From positions 186,001 to 250,000 of the forward strand of contig NZ_JARXVT010000001.1 in assembly GCF_029892845.1 (NCBI RefSeq): a DNA stretch of 64,000 bases, written 5' to 3'. Origin of the DNA: Aurantimicrobium minutum. Lineage in GTDB: Bacteria; Actinomycetota; Actinomycetes; Actinomycetales; Microbacteriaceae. Of this stretch, positions 44,840 to 53,489 are shown one piece after another. Both the position numbers and the translations under genes were made by a program. A model generated the notes under the pieces. That model was not told the DNA's origin. It was given only the letters and a program-made list of their open reading frames with translations, and searched no databases. Every line of letters starts with the position of its first letter. Positions within the stretch are counted from its first letter, which is position 1.

Positions 44840-46078
44840 ATGTCAGAGCACATACTCATCATTGGTGGCGGCCAGGCAGGAATGCAGATTGCCGTCACGC
44901 TCCGTGAGGAAGGCTTTGACGGCTCCGTCACCATTGTCGGAGAAGAACACCACGGTCCGTATCAGCGCCCGCCCCTCTCTAAGGCATACCTTGCTGGAGA
45001 GGCTGACGCTGAGACTCTGGAGCTGCGTAATCCCCAGTTCTATGTCGACAACAATATTGTCGTCATCCCTTCGGAGAAGGTTGTTTCACTCGCGTGGGGT
45101 GAAAAGCACGGTGTTGCCACGACCGAAACCGGTCGTGAGCTGCCCTTTGACAAGCTCGCACTTGCTACCGGCTCCGACCCCAAGCGGTTGACCTGCGAGG
45201 GTGCAGACCTCGATGGTGTGCTTTACATGCGTGGGCTGGATGACGCAAACGAGTTGAAAGCCCGCTGGGAGAAGATCCACAACATCGTGGTCATCGGTGG
45301 CGGCTTTATTGGTCTTGAAGTTGCTGCTGTAGCTCGCAAATATAACAAGCACGTCACTGTGGTTCACTCGCGCGACCGATTAATGTCTCGTGCTGTAGGT
45401 CCTGTGGTGAGTGAATTCTTCCTCGAAGCCCACATCAAGCGTGGTGCCGAGGTACTTCTTGACTCCAAGGTCACCAAGCTTCACGGTGAGAGCGGCACTG
45501 TCTCTGGAGTTGAACTCGCAGATGGCACCGTCATCCCCGCTGATGCAGTGATGGTTGGCATTGGTGTTTCCCCTCGCGGTGAACTTGCTACCCAGCTAGG
45601 CCTAGAAGTCAGCGATAACGGAGCCATTGTGGTCGACTCTCACGCTCGAACCTCAGACCCTCGTGTTGTTGCCTGCGGTGACGTTGCGTTGCTTCCTCAC
45701 CCGTTGACTGGTGAGAACATGGTCATGCTCGAGTCCGTTCAGAACGCGGTGGACCAAGCAAAGCTTGCAGCAAAGTCATTACTCGGTGGCTCGGAGGAAT
45801 ATCACGCTGTTCCGTGGTTCTGGAGTGACCAGGCAGAGCTGAAGCTCCAGATGGCTGGCCTTTCGCAAGGATTTGACCAGCAGGTTGTCCGCGGAAACCC
45901 TGACGAAGACAAGTTCAGCGTTCTGTATTACAAGAATGGCCGCATCATCGCCGTTGATGCCGTCAACGACGTTCTCGACTATATGGCGGTGCGCCGTGCA
46001 TTGACCGCCGGCCAGAACATCCCTGCCGATTTAGCAGCAGACTCCTCTGTTGCATTGAAGACACTCGTCACTGACTAA
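44840..46078 (+). CDS. NAD(P)H-dependent ferredoxin reductase (CreE-like)
   Basis: A 412-residue FAD-dependent reductase like putidaredoxin reductase: ILIIGGGQAGMQIA (FAD), PYQRPPLSKAYL, ATGSDPK, a second Rossmann IVVIGGGFIGLEVAAVA (NAD) and VACGDVALLPHP. A C-terminal domain follows. It reduces the neighbouring ferredoxin to drive the P450. Operon position between ferredoxin and second HD gene. Confidence 0.95.
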   Translation: MSEHILIIGGGQAGMQIAVTLREEGFDGSVTIVGEEHHGPYQRPPLSKAYLAGEADAETLELRNPQFYVDNNIVVIPSEKVVSLAWGEKHGVATTETGRELPFDKLALATGSDPKRLTCEGADLDGVLYMRGLDDANELKARWEKIHNIVVIGGGFIGLEVAAVARKYNKHVTVVHSRDRLMSRAVGPVVSEFFLEAHIKRGAEVLLDSKVTKLHGESGTVSGVELADGTVIPADAVMVGIGVSPRGELATQLGLEVSDNGAIVVDSHARTSDPRVVACGDVALLPHPLTGENMVMLESVQNAVDQAKLAAKSLLGGSEEYHAVPWFWSDQAELKLQMAGLSQGFDQQVVRGNPDEDKFSVLYYKNGRIIAVDAVNDVLDYMAVRRALTAGQNIPADLAADSSVALKTLVTD

Positions 46079-46087
46079 CGAAGGCGC

Positions 46088-46744
46088 ATGATGGAATTCA
46101 CACACTCCCTGAAGGATGTTCCCACTTTGGGTAACGGGGCACTCCCCACTGGCACCTATGACAGCGTCGACAACATCTGGAAAGCCGTTGAGCCCTACAC
46201 CCGCTCACGCATGAATGACATCCACTTGCCGCTGACACTCCTCTTTGCAGAGTTCTTGCTCGACGTTCACCCGGAGGCTGATCCACAGGTCACCCGCGTT
46301 GCAGCGATGCTGCATGACGCAGGTTGGGCTCGAGTCGATGAGGACAAGATTCTCTCCGAAGGTTTCCGCAGCGAAAACTTTATGACCAGCGATGTTCGTG
46401 TTCAGCACGAAATCTTTGGTTGTGACATTGCCCGTGAAATTCTTCCTGGCTGTGGCTATGACGATGAGTTCATCAAGAAAGTGACCGACATCATTGACGG
46501 TCACGACACTCGTCCCGTCAGCCACAGTATCGAGGACTCGATCATGCGCGACGCAGACCGCCTCTGGCGCTTCAACCCTGTCGGTCTGGGATTCTCGGCT
46601 GAATGGTTCGGTAAGACTCCTCAGCAGATTCGACTCAAGCTGGAACAAGACATCATGCCCGAGATGATTACCCCCACCGGCCGCGCCATGGCCGAAGCCG
46701 AGTTGCAGCACTCCATTCGTGTGCTCTGCCTCGACGTTCTCTAA
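46088..46744 (+). CDS. HD-domain phosphohydrolase, CreD-like (copy 2)
   Basis: A 218-residue paralogue of the HD protein at 43028. Equivalent residues are H46, H76-D77 (AAMLHDAGW), H107 (VQHEIFGCDIAREI), H139-D140 (IDGHDTRPVS) and D155/D157 (MRDADRLWR). The two share layout and motifs but are clearly diverged outside them. Two phosphatases would be sensible if the operon handles two aryl phosphates; this is inference. Confidence 0.8.
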   Translation: MMEFTHSLKDVPTLGNGALPTGTYDSVDNIWKAVEPYTRSRMNDIHLPLTLLFAEFLLDVHPEADPQVTRVAAMLHDAGWARVDEDKILSEGFRSENFMTSDVRVQHEIFGCDIAREILPGCGYDDEFIKKVTDIIDGHDTRPVSHSIEDSIMRDADRLWRFNPVGLGFSAEWFGKTPQQIRLKLEQDIMPEMITPTGRAMAEAELQHSIRVLCLDVL

Positions 46745-46776
46745 AACTTCAGAAACACAATCGAAACGGATTCCCC

Positions 46777-48243
46777 ATGACTGCATTAGAGATGTACACC
46801 GACGACCTGTTTTATGGTGGCCAATGGGTCAAGTCTGGTTCCGGTGTCTTCGTTGATGTGACCGACCCTGCGACGGAAGAAATCTGGGCACAGGTTCCCG
46901 CAGCAGACGAAGCCGACATCAACAAGGCAGTTGCTGCGGCATCTGCTGCATTCCGAGGTAAGGGATGGCGCGATATCAGCGCCGACGAGCGTGGAAACTA
47001 CATGCGCAAGCTCGCTGATGAGTTCGAAGCTCGCGCAGAGGCACTCGCCAACATCATCACCAGCGAAAATGGAACACCCATTTCTGAGACCCGCTTGGCG
47101 GCTGGTCACGGTGCTGGTCTTCTTCGTTACTACGCAGGTCTGGGTGACTTTGTCGATAAGACAGACTCCCGCCCTTACCCTGACCGTCCAGGACACTACA
47201 CGGAGGTTCACCGCCACCCACGTGGCGTTGCGGCACTTATTGCTCCCTGGAACTACCCCGTTGCTTTGGTCATGATCAAGCTGGCTCCCGCACTCATTGC
47301 TGGCTGCACCGTCGTGATTAAGCCTGCAAGTGAAACACCTCTCGATCTGCGCATCCTGATGGAAGCATCTGTTGCTGCAGGACTTCCAGAAGGTGTCATT
47401 AACCTGGTTACTTGTACTCGTCACACCGTGGGCGCTCTCGTGGAGCACCCTGACGTGGCAAAGGTTGCCTTCACCGGTTCAACCGAGGTCGGTCGCTTCC
47501 TGGCAGAGCAGTGCGGACGTCTCCTCAAGCCTGTGACCTTGGAACTTGGTGGCAAGTCGGCCAGCATCGTGCTGGAAGACGCTGACATGGAGTTCTTTGC
47601 CAAGTCGGTAACCCGTACCAGCCTTCGCAACACGGGCCAGACCTGTTACAACGCCACACGTATTCTTGCTCCCCAGTCTCGCTATGACGAGGTTGTGGAC
47701 GCGGTTGCTAGTGCAGTCAAGAGTACTCAGCAGGGCGATCCTTTCGATGAAAAGACTGTCTTTGGTCCTTCTGCCTCCAAGAAGCAGTTCGACACGGTCA
47801 CCAACTACATCAAGATTGGCCAAGAAGAGGGTGCCCGCGTGGCTACCGGAGGCTCAGGCCGCCCCGAGGGTCTCGACCGCGGTTACTTCGCTAAGCCCAC
47901 TGTCTTTGCCAACGTGGATAACTCCATGCGTGTGGCACAGGAAGAAATCTTTGGTCCTGTTCTCGTTGTTGTTCCTTACAAGGATGAGCAGGATGCTGTG
48001 CGCATTGCGAATCAGTCGCCCTACGGCCTGGGTGGAAATATCTTCACCACCGACACTGACCACGGTGCTGAGCTTGCAGCTCAGATCGAGACTGGATCGA
48101 TGGGAATTAACTTCTACGCATCTAACCTGGCAGCACCGTTCGGTGGTTGGAAGGATTCAGGTGTGGGTATGGAATACGGTCCCGAAGGCATCAATGCCTA
48201 CACTCGCCTGCAGTCCATTCACCGCGTGGGTGAAGCCAAATAA
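46777..48243 (+). CDS. Aldehyde dehydrogenase, CreC-like (4-hydroxybenzaldehyde)
   Basis: A 488-residue NAD(P)-dependent ALDH. The catalytic Glu is in LELGGKS, the nucleophile Cys in NTGQTCYN, and the Asn in APWNYPV. It is the last gene of the Cre-like operon. Converting 4-hydroxybenzaldehyde to 4-hydroxybenzoate is the fitting role, since pobA for the next step is in the window. Its stop lies three bases before the convergent HAD gene stop. Confidence 0.9.
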   Translation: MTALEMYTDDLFYGGQWVKSGSGVFVDVTDPATEEIWAQVPAADEADINKAVAAASAAFRGKGWRDISADERGNYMRKLADEFEARAEALANIITSENGTPISETRLAAGHGAGLLRYYAGLGDFVDKTDSRPYPDRPGHYTEVHRHPRGVAALIAPWNYPVALVMIKLAPALIAGCTVVIKPASETPLDLRILMEASVAAGLPEGVINLVTCTRHTVGALVEHPDVAKVAFTGSTEVGRFLAEQCGRLLKPVTLELGGKSASIVLEDADMEFFAKSVTRTSLRNTGQTCYNATRILAPQSRYDEVVDAVASAVKSTQQGDPFDEKTVFGPSASKKQFDTVTNYIKIGQEEGARVATGGSGRPEGLDRGYFAKPTVFANVDNSMRVAQEEIFGPVLVVVPYKDEQDAVRIANQSPYGLGGNIFTTDTDHGAELAAQIETGSMGINFYASNLAAPFGGWKDSGVGMEYGPEGINAYTRLQSIHRVGEAK

Positions 48244-48246
48244 TTC

Positions 48247-49122
48247 TTAGCTGTTGTCAGCCTGTGTAAACAGATCAACCAGTTCTGTCATGCTGTTCAC
48301 GATCAGTTCTGGCTGAACGGATGGGTCTGCATTCTCGGCATCTTCACGTGAGCTTGTGCCGGTAAGAACCAGGCCTGCCAAAGCGCCTGCATTGCGCGCC
48401 ATGGTGGATTCGAGCTTGATGTCGTCACCGATAACCAGGATGTTCTCCTGAGGAGTACCCAAGACACGGCTGACCACATTCATCGAGTGCTGAGAAGGCT
48501 TACCTAGGATCTCGAAGTCCTTCTTGCCTGTGACGAACATGAGGCCAGAGGTAATAAAGCCAGAGACGCCCACGTTCAGGCGGTCAGCAGAAGCAAACAT
48601 AGGCGCATAGCTGGTGCAGTAGAGCTCTGCACCATCACGGATAGCTTCAGCAGCGAGCTGGATCTTGTCCTTGCCGAAGTTGGTGTCCCACCCAATCACC
48701 ACGGCAACTGCTCCGTGCTTGGCACCTCTGATGGCGGCAGGAACATCAACGACGTTCACGCCGCGCTCGCGGAAGTCTTCCAACATGCCTTCAGCGGCAA
48801 AGACAAGGATGGGCTGGTCGCCATACTTTTCCTTCATGACCTCGGCTGCGACAACTGCAGGGGTGAAGACGAGCTCATCTGGAATGTTAAAGCCCATGTC
48901 ACGCAGGTGGTGAGCAATCTCCTTGGGACGCTGTGCTGTTCCGTTGGTGAACACACAATATGCACGGCCAGTGTCTTGGGCGAGCTTGATGGATTCAATG
49001 GCGCCCGGAAGCACACTTCCGCCAGCGCCGCTGGGGCCATCTGAGATGACAAGGCAGCCATCAATGTCGAACATGATGCCCTGGGTTGCCTTGAGGCGGG
49101 GGAGAAGGCTGCTGTTGGTCAT
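48247..49122 (-). CDS. HAD-IIA family phosphatase (candidate HpeD-type aryl phosphatase)
   Basis: A 291-residue HAD hydrolase of the NagD/p-nitrophenylphosphatase subfamily: nucleophile D19 and D21 in MFDIDGCLV, FTNGT (motif II), LGKPSQ (Lys) and VIGDDIKLE (motif IV). This subfamily often acts on aryl or small sugar phosphates. It is the last gene of the carboxylase operon, 15 bases after its neighbour. Removal of a phosphate after carboxylation of a phosphorylated hydroxyphenyl ketone is a good candidate role. General phosphoglycolate phosphatase activity is the main alternative. Confidence 0.82.
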   Translation of the reverse strand: MTNSSLLPRLKATQGIMFDIDGCLVISDGPSGAGGSVLPGAIESIKLAQDTGRAYCVFTNGTAQRPKEIAHHLRDMGFNIPDELVFTPAVVAAEVMKEKYGDQPILVFAAEGMLEDFRERGVNVVDVPAAIRGAKHGAVAVVIGWDTNFGKDKIQLAAEAIRDGAELYCTSYAPMFASADRLNVGVSGFITSGLMFVTGKKDFEILGKPSQHSMNVVSRVLGTPQENILVIGDDIKLESTMARNAGALAGLVLTGTSSREDAENADPSVQPELIVNSMTELVDLFTQADNS

Positions 49123-49137
49123 GAGTATTCCTAGGTG

Positions 49138-50682
49138 TTATCGAGAGAGGGAAACAGTTGCGCCATCGCGCTGGACGGACAGGGATTTCCACGTTGGTAA
49201 CGCATTTGCGGCATCGATGAACTCCTGAACGGAGTTCACAGAACCCGTTCCAGAAGACACACGAGCACCGGGTGACCACGCAGGAGCTGGTGCTGCGTTG
49301 ATGGCAATCTCTGCTTGGTCGTGAGGCATCACGATGCGCAGAAGAAGATCTTCTTCGCTGAGCTTCTTGCCAAACTTACCGGTGTATTCGGTGTGAAGTT
49401 CTTCGAGGGTGCGCTCACGCTGTGCTGCCTTGAGCTCAGCAACGCGAGGGTTATCTGCCACGCGCTGCAAGATCTCAGGGATGATTTCGCCTTCGGGGGT
49501 GCCGAAGTCGCCAATGACAAACTTCACAACTTCGTCAGGGATGCGGCTGTATCGTTCCTGGCCGCTCTTTGCTGCCAAGACGTTCATCAGTGCCTGGCTT
49601 CCCACGAACTGGCTGAACGGGGTCACCATGATGGGATATCCCAAATCTGCACGCACCTGACCGGCTTCTTCAATCACGGCAGGAAGAGCATCGCTCATTC
49701 CGATTTCAGCCAGCTGGCGCTTGAGGGTTCCCATCATGCCGCCAGGAACCTGGTGACTGTGGAAGCTGAGGTCATACTCATTAGGGGTGCCAGGAAGAAG
49801 CTTTTGCTTCTTAGCGAAGTCCCAAAGCAGAGCAGAGCCTTCCGCGGCTGCATCGCGGTCGAGATCCACTTGAATACCGAGGGCATCGAGGTTAGCCAGA
49901 ACATGCTCCAAGCTGGGCTGGGCAGTTCCGTTAGAGAGTGGCCCCATACCGGTGTGAAGAACATCCACGCCGAGCTCGGCTGCCACGAGGTAGAGATGCG
50001 GTGCGGCGCCGGTGGTGCAGTGGCTGTGGAGTTCGAAGGTCTTGGTGCCCAGTGCTGCACGCATTTTCGGAACGAGTTCCTTGGTGCGCTCTGCGGTCAG
50101 CAGGCCACCGGGGTCTTTGAGGTAGACCGAGTCAATGTCAGCGCAGTTCGCGTATGCCGTGGTCGCTGCCAAGAACTTCTCATCGGTGTGTACTGGGCTG
50201 GTTGTGTAAACCACACCGGCAAGCACATCAGTGATGCCCTCCTCTTTTGCCCAGCGAGCAACCTTCATGGTCTGCTCGATGTCATTTCCAGGCTCGGCAA
50301 TCATGATGCGACTGAGGCCATGGCGAGCCATCACACGCAGCGACATTCGATACACCGACTCTTCAGCCTTCTCCCACGACATGAAGCGCATGCCGGTGGT
50401 GATGCAGGACAGGTGAGTGTTGGGGGCAGCTGCACGAACGCGACTAATGCGCTCCCACGGATTTTCACCGTGGAACTTGGTTCCCATCACCAGGTGAGTG
50501 GAGCTGGTGAAGTCCAGGGCGTGCAGACCCATGCGCTCATAGATAGGTGCCATGGCTTCGGCCATGCCGGTGGTGATGCCAGTGGCAGCCCAGAGGCTCT
50601 GGTTGCCGTCTCGAATACTGGTGTCAACGATCTTGACGGGACCCTGGCGACGCTTTTCGCCAGTCAAACTCATCTCAGTCAT
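49138..50682 (-). CDS. Biotin-dependent carboxyltransferase subunit (candidate ketone carboxylase, Hpe-type)
   Basis: A 514-residue protein of the pyruvate carboxylase B / transcarboxylase 5S / oxaloacetate decarboxylase alpha family. Aligned landmarks: IVDTSIRDGNQSLWAAT (metal Asp), SVYLKDPGGLL (the Lys that is carbamylated), ELHSHCTTG (metal His pair) and SHQVPGGMMGTLKRQL. The barrel motif normally WGGATFD, which binds pyruvate, is replaced by FTSSTHLV, so pyruvate is not the expected substrate. The C-terminal biotin domain is absent. It overlaps the biotin carboxylase gene by eight bases. With that and the carrier it forms a three-subunit carboxylase, as in the HpeCBA carboxylase of Rhodococcus. 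Confidence 0.82.
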   Translation of the reverse strand: MTEMSLTGEKRRQGPVKIVDTSIRDGNQSLWAATGITTGMAEAMAPIYERMGLHALDFTSSTHLVMGTKFHGENPWERISRVRAAAPNTHLSCITTGMRFMSWEKAEESVYRMSLRVMARHGLSRIMIAEPGNDIEQTMKVARWAKEEGITDVLAGVVYTTSPVHTDEKFLAATTAYANCADIDSVYLKDPGGLLTAERTKELVPKMRAALGTKTFELHSHCTTGAAPHLYLVAAELGVDVLHTGMGPLSNGTAQPSLEHVLANLDALGIQVDLDRDAAAEGSALLWDFAKKQKLLPGTPNEYDLSFHSHQVPGGMMGTLKRQLAEIGMSDALPAVIEEAGQVRADLGYPIMVTPFSQFVGSQALMNVLAAKSGQERYSRIPDEVVKFVIGDFGTPEGEIIPEILQRVADNPRVAELKAAQRERTLEELHTEYTGKFGKKLSEEDLLLRIVMPHDQAEIAINAAPAPAWSPGARVSSGTGSVNSVQEFIDAANALPTWKSLSVQRDGATVSLSR

Positions 50683-52048
50683 TGTTCGCTGCCTTTCGTT
50701 CTTCCCAAATCGGTCCAAACCAGCTGGTGGGGACTTCTCCGGCAATGAAATCATCGTGGGAGAGTACGTATTCGAGCATGGGGAGTGTTGTTTTGAGCCC
50801 TGCAATCGTCGTGTTTTGGGCTGCGGCAAGTGCGCCTGCGACGGCGGCCTTGCGGTCGTGTGCTCGCACAATCAACTTGGCCATCAGGCTGTCGTAATAG
50901 GGAGGGAAGCTGTAACCAGTCTCCACCTGAGTATCAATACGAATACCAGGACCCTTGGGCCAGGTGACTTCAGTCAAAACACCGGAGTTCGGCATGAAGT
51001 TGTTGTCAGGGTCTTCCGAGTTGATGCGCAGCTCAATCACGCTGACTGGTGGAACGGGGCCCACTGTTGGCAGCTCAGGATCCATGCCTAAAGCCAAACG
51101 AAGTTGAGCAGCAACCAAGTCCACGCCGAATGCTTCTTCGGTCACAGGGTGTTCAACCTGAATGCGGGCGTTGACCTCGAGGAAGACCACGTCTTCACTC
51201 TGGGTGTCGACGAGGAACTCCACGGTGCCTGCACCGCGATACTTCAATGCCTTCACCAAACGGCGTGAAGAGTCATGCAAAATCTTGCGGCGTGCTTCGC
51301 TGAGACCCGGGGCTGGGCATTCTTCAATGAGCTTTTGGTGGCGACGCTGCACAGAGCAGTCGCGGTCGCCGAAGATCCAGGCGTTGCCTTCACCGTCGCC
51401 GAAAACCTGTACTTCCACGTGACGTGCCAGACCGTAGTAGCGCTCGAGATAGAGAGCCCCATTGCCAAAGGCAACCTCTGCTTCTTGTGCGGCCTGCGGG
51501 GCAAGCTCTTCGAGCTCGTCGAGGTTAGTTACCAAGCGAATACCGCGACCGCCACCGCCGTGGATTGCTTTGATGAGCAGAGGGAAGCCGAGTTTCTCCC
51601 CCAGTGCGCGCACTTCGCTGGGGTCATTGATCTCAATACCCTGTGCAACAGGAACATCTGCATCAATGGCAACCAGTCGAGCACTTCCCTTATCTCCAAC
51701 TGCACGCAATGTTTCAGGGCGAGGGCCTGCAAAGGCAATGCCTTCTTCTTCAAGAAGTTCACACAGCTTAGGTTGTTCACTCAAGAAGCCATAGCCCGGG
51801 TGAACAACGGCTGCGCCGGCGTTCACGGCGGCCTGCGCCACTTGCTCTGGGCGCAGGTAAGAGAGGTTGGCCTGAGCGGCACCAATCACGATGACCCGGT
51901 CAGCTGCCTTGGCGGCAGGGGAGTTGGCGTCAGCAACGCTGGCGGCAAGAACAGGAGATGCGCCAATGCGGCGAGCAGCCGCGATGATGCGCATCGCAAT
52001 CTCGCCGCGGTTTGCGACGAGGACGACGGGCTTATCTGTGGTGGTCAT
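50675..52048 (-). CDS. Biotin carboxylase subunit
   Basis: A 457-residue ATP-grasp enzyme that carboxylates biotin on the carrier protein with ATP and bicarbonate. The N-terminus is VLVANRGEIAMRII, the glycine loop is HGGGGRGIR, then ERDCSVQRRHQKLIEE (as DRDCSVQRRHQKLIEECP) and FLEVNARIQVEHPVTE. It is encoded between the carrier and transferase genes. It could be the housekeeping enzyme, but the operon context and separate transferase suggest a dedicated one. Confidence 0.92.
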   Translation of the reverse strand: MTTTDKPVVLVANRGEIAMRIIAAARRIGASPVLAASVADANSPAAKAADRVIVIGAAQANLSYLRPEQVAQAAVNAGAAVVHPGYGFLSEQPKLCELLEEEGIAFAGPRPETLRAVGDKGSARLVAIDADVPVAQGIEINDPSEVRALGEKLGFPLLIKAIHGGGGRGIRLVTNLDELEELAPQAAQEAEVAFGNGALYLERYYGLARHVEVQVFGDGEGNAWIFGDRDCSVQRRHQKLIEECPAPGLSEARRKILHDSSRRLVKALKYRGAGTVEFLVDTQSEDVVFLEVNARIQVEHPVTEEAFGVDLVAAQLRLALGMDPELPTVGPVPPVSVIELRINSEDPDNNFMPNSGVLTEVTWPKGPGIRIDTQVETGYSFPPYYDSLMAKLIVRAHDRKAAVAGALAAAQNTTIAGLKTTLPMLEYVLSHDDFIAGEVPTSWFGPIWEERKAANND

Positions 52049-52056
52049 GGCCGTGA

Positions 52057-52524
52057 TTAGTTCAGTGTGATCTGAACGAGGGGCTGACCGAACTCCACAG
52101 CGTGGGAGTCTTCAACCAAGAACTCACCGAGTACTCCTGCCTTACCTGCCACGACGGGGTTCATCAGCTTCATAATCTCGATGATGCCGATGGTGGTCTC
52201 TGCGGTGACAGTGTCACCGGGCTTCACGAATTCGTCAGCACCAGGTGAAGGGCGGCGGTAGAAGACACCAATCATGGGTGCATCAACGGTGTCACCAGCA
52301 GGCGCAGCTGGCGCAGCGGTAACCACAACTGCAGGTGTGGCCGGAGCGGCAACAACCGGAGCTGCAACTGGTGCAACCGCAGTAGCGGGGGCCTCGGTGA
52401 AATTCTCATTCTTTGAGAGGCGAACTGAGACGCTCCCAAACTGAACGCTGGCGTTCTCGTAGTCGCTGTTGTTGAGCTGTTCAACCAGATCAAGTAGTTC
52501 TTGCCAGCTAGGAGTTTCAGACAT
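52057..52524 (-). CDS. Biotin carboxyl carrier protein
   Basis: A 155-residue carrier. A helical N-terminal part is followed by a Pro/Ala linker, then the 80-residue biotinyl domain with EIMKLMNPVVAGKAG, where the Lys carries biotin (Ile in place of the more usual Ala or Val). The layout is that of AccB. It is the first gene of the minus-strand operon, facing an IclR gene across an operator-like palindrome. Confidence 0.9.
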   Translation of the reverse strand: MSETPSWQELLDLVEQLNNSDYENASVQFGSVSVRLSKNENFTEAPATAVAPVAAPVVAAPATPAVVVTAAPAAPAGDTVDAPMIGVFYRRPSPGADEFVKPGDTVTAETTIGIIEIMKLMNPVVAGKAGVLGEFLVEDSHAVEFGQPLVQITLN

Positions 52525-52611
52525 GAGGACCTCGTATTCGGTGGTGTCGACGATGACAACGTTGTAAACCTGTCCTCAGTTTCCCCGGTATTACAGTGCA
52601 GTGCAACTAAT

Positions 52612-52630
52612 TTTTTCATTCAGTGAAAAA
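52612..52630. promoter_or_regulatory. Operator-like palindrome in the divergent carboxylase/IclR promoter (site 3)
   Basis: TTTTTCA-TTCAG-TGAAAAA, a perfect 7-bp inverted repeat, sits between the carrier gene (minus) and the IclR gene (plus). Its core resembles TTCTCATTCAATGAGAA at 38711. Confidence 0.72.
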
Positions 52631-52675
52631 CTATTACTGACATTTCTTACTGTTCTGACTTAGAGTGAAACCACG

Positions 52676-53461
52676 ATGTCCACCACGAGCTCAACTCCGC
52701 CCACTCCCTCGAAGTCCGTCACGGCGAGGGCGTTGAGTGTGCTTGGCGCTTTTAGTGCAGTGACGCCCAGGCTGAACCTGAGTCAGATCTCCCGAGCAAC
52801 GGGTTTACCCGTGGCAACAGTTTTCCGTTTGGCGGGTGAGCTCGAAGACGGTGGCTTCCTGCAGCGTGACGGTTCTAACTTTTACAGCTTGGGTATCAAG
52901 CTGTGGGAGATGGGTTTACTCACTCCTGTGCACGGTCGTCTGCGCGAAATAGCAATGCCGTTCCTTCTGAACCTGCAGTACCGAACCAGAGAAACGGTGC
53001 AGCTTGCCGTGCTGGATGGTTTAGACGCTGTCTATGTGGAGAAGCTCACGAGCGAAGTTAGTGTTCCCATTCAAAGCAGGATTGGCTCGCGTATTCCTCT
53101 GCATGCCACCGCTGTGGGACAAGTTCTTTTGGCATATTCAGATTCAGGTCTCATCGATCAGGTCGTAGATTCACCCTTGACCAAATACACCGAGGAGACC
53201 ATCACCTCGAAGCGGACACTTCTTCGTGAGCTTTCCAACGTTCGTGACCGCGGTTATGCCTACTCGGCAAGTGAATATCTCCCGGGAGCTGTTGCAATCG
53301 CGGCACCGGTCTTTGTCGGCGGCAAGATTGAAGCCGCCTGCGGTGTCGTCAACTACGACAACCGAGCAGATATCGAGGAGTGCTACTCCTCTCTTCAGGA
53401 AGCGTGCACGGGTTTTGCTGCGCGTTTAGAAGAACTCAAGAAGTCAGGCCAGAGCTACTAA
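52676..53461 (+). CDS. IclR-family regulator of the carboxylase/ligase operons
   Basis: A 261-residue IclR protein. The HTH is TARALSVLGAFSAVTPRLNL...ISRATGLPVATVFRLAGELE, and the ligand domain has SRIPLHATAVGQVLLAY. It is first in the plus-strand operon with the ligase, hydrolase and lyase genes and divergent from the carboxylase. No clear ribosome binding site precedes the ATG. It probably controls both operons through the palindrome between them. Confidence 0.92.
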   Translation: MSTTSSTPPTPSKSVTARALSVLGAFSAVTPRLNLSQISRATGLPVATVFRLAGELEDGGFLQRDGSNFYSLGIKLWEMGLLTPVHGRLREIAMPFLLNLQYRTRETVQLAVLDGLDAVYVEKLTSEVSVPIQSRIGSRIPLHATAVGQVLLAYSDSGLIDQVVDSPLTKYTEETITSKRTLLRELSNVRDRGYAYSASEYLPGAVAIAAPVFVGGKIEAACGVVNYDNRADIEECYSSLQEACTGFAARLEELKKSGQSY

Positions 53462-53489
53462 CGCTCTGGAGTTACTGGAAGGAACGTCA

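Noticed and set aside
49315-50748. Long plus-strand open frame (477 codons) opposite the carboxyltransferase gene
   Set aside because: The minus strand encodes a recognisable enzyme over the same bases; the plus-strand product has no recognisable motif.
49138-52524. Housekeeping pyruvate carboxylase or acetyl-CoA carboxylase
   Set aside because: Actinobacterial pyruvate carboxylase is usually one chain, acyl-CoA carboxylases use a crotonase-fold transferase, and the pyruvate pocket motif is altered here.
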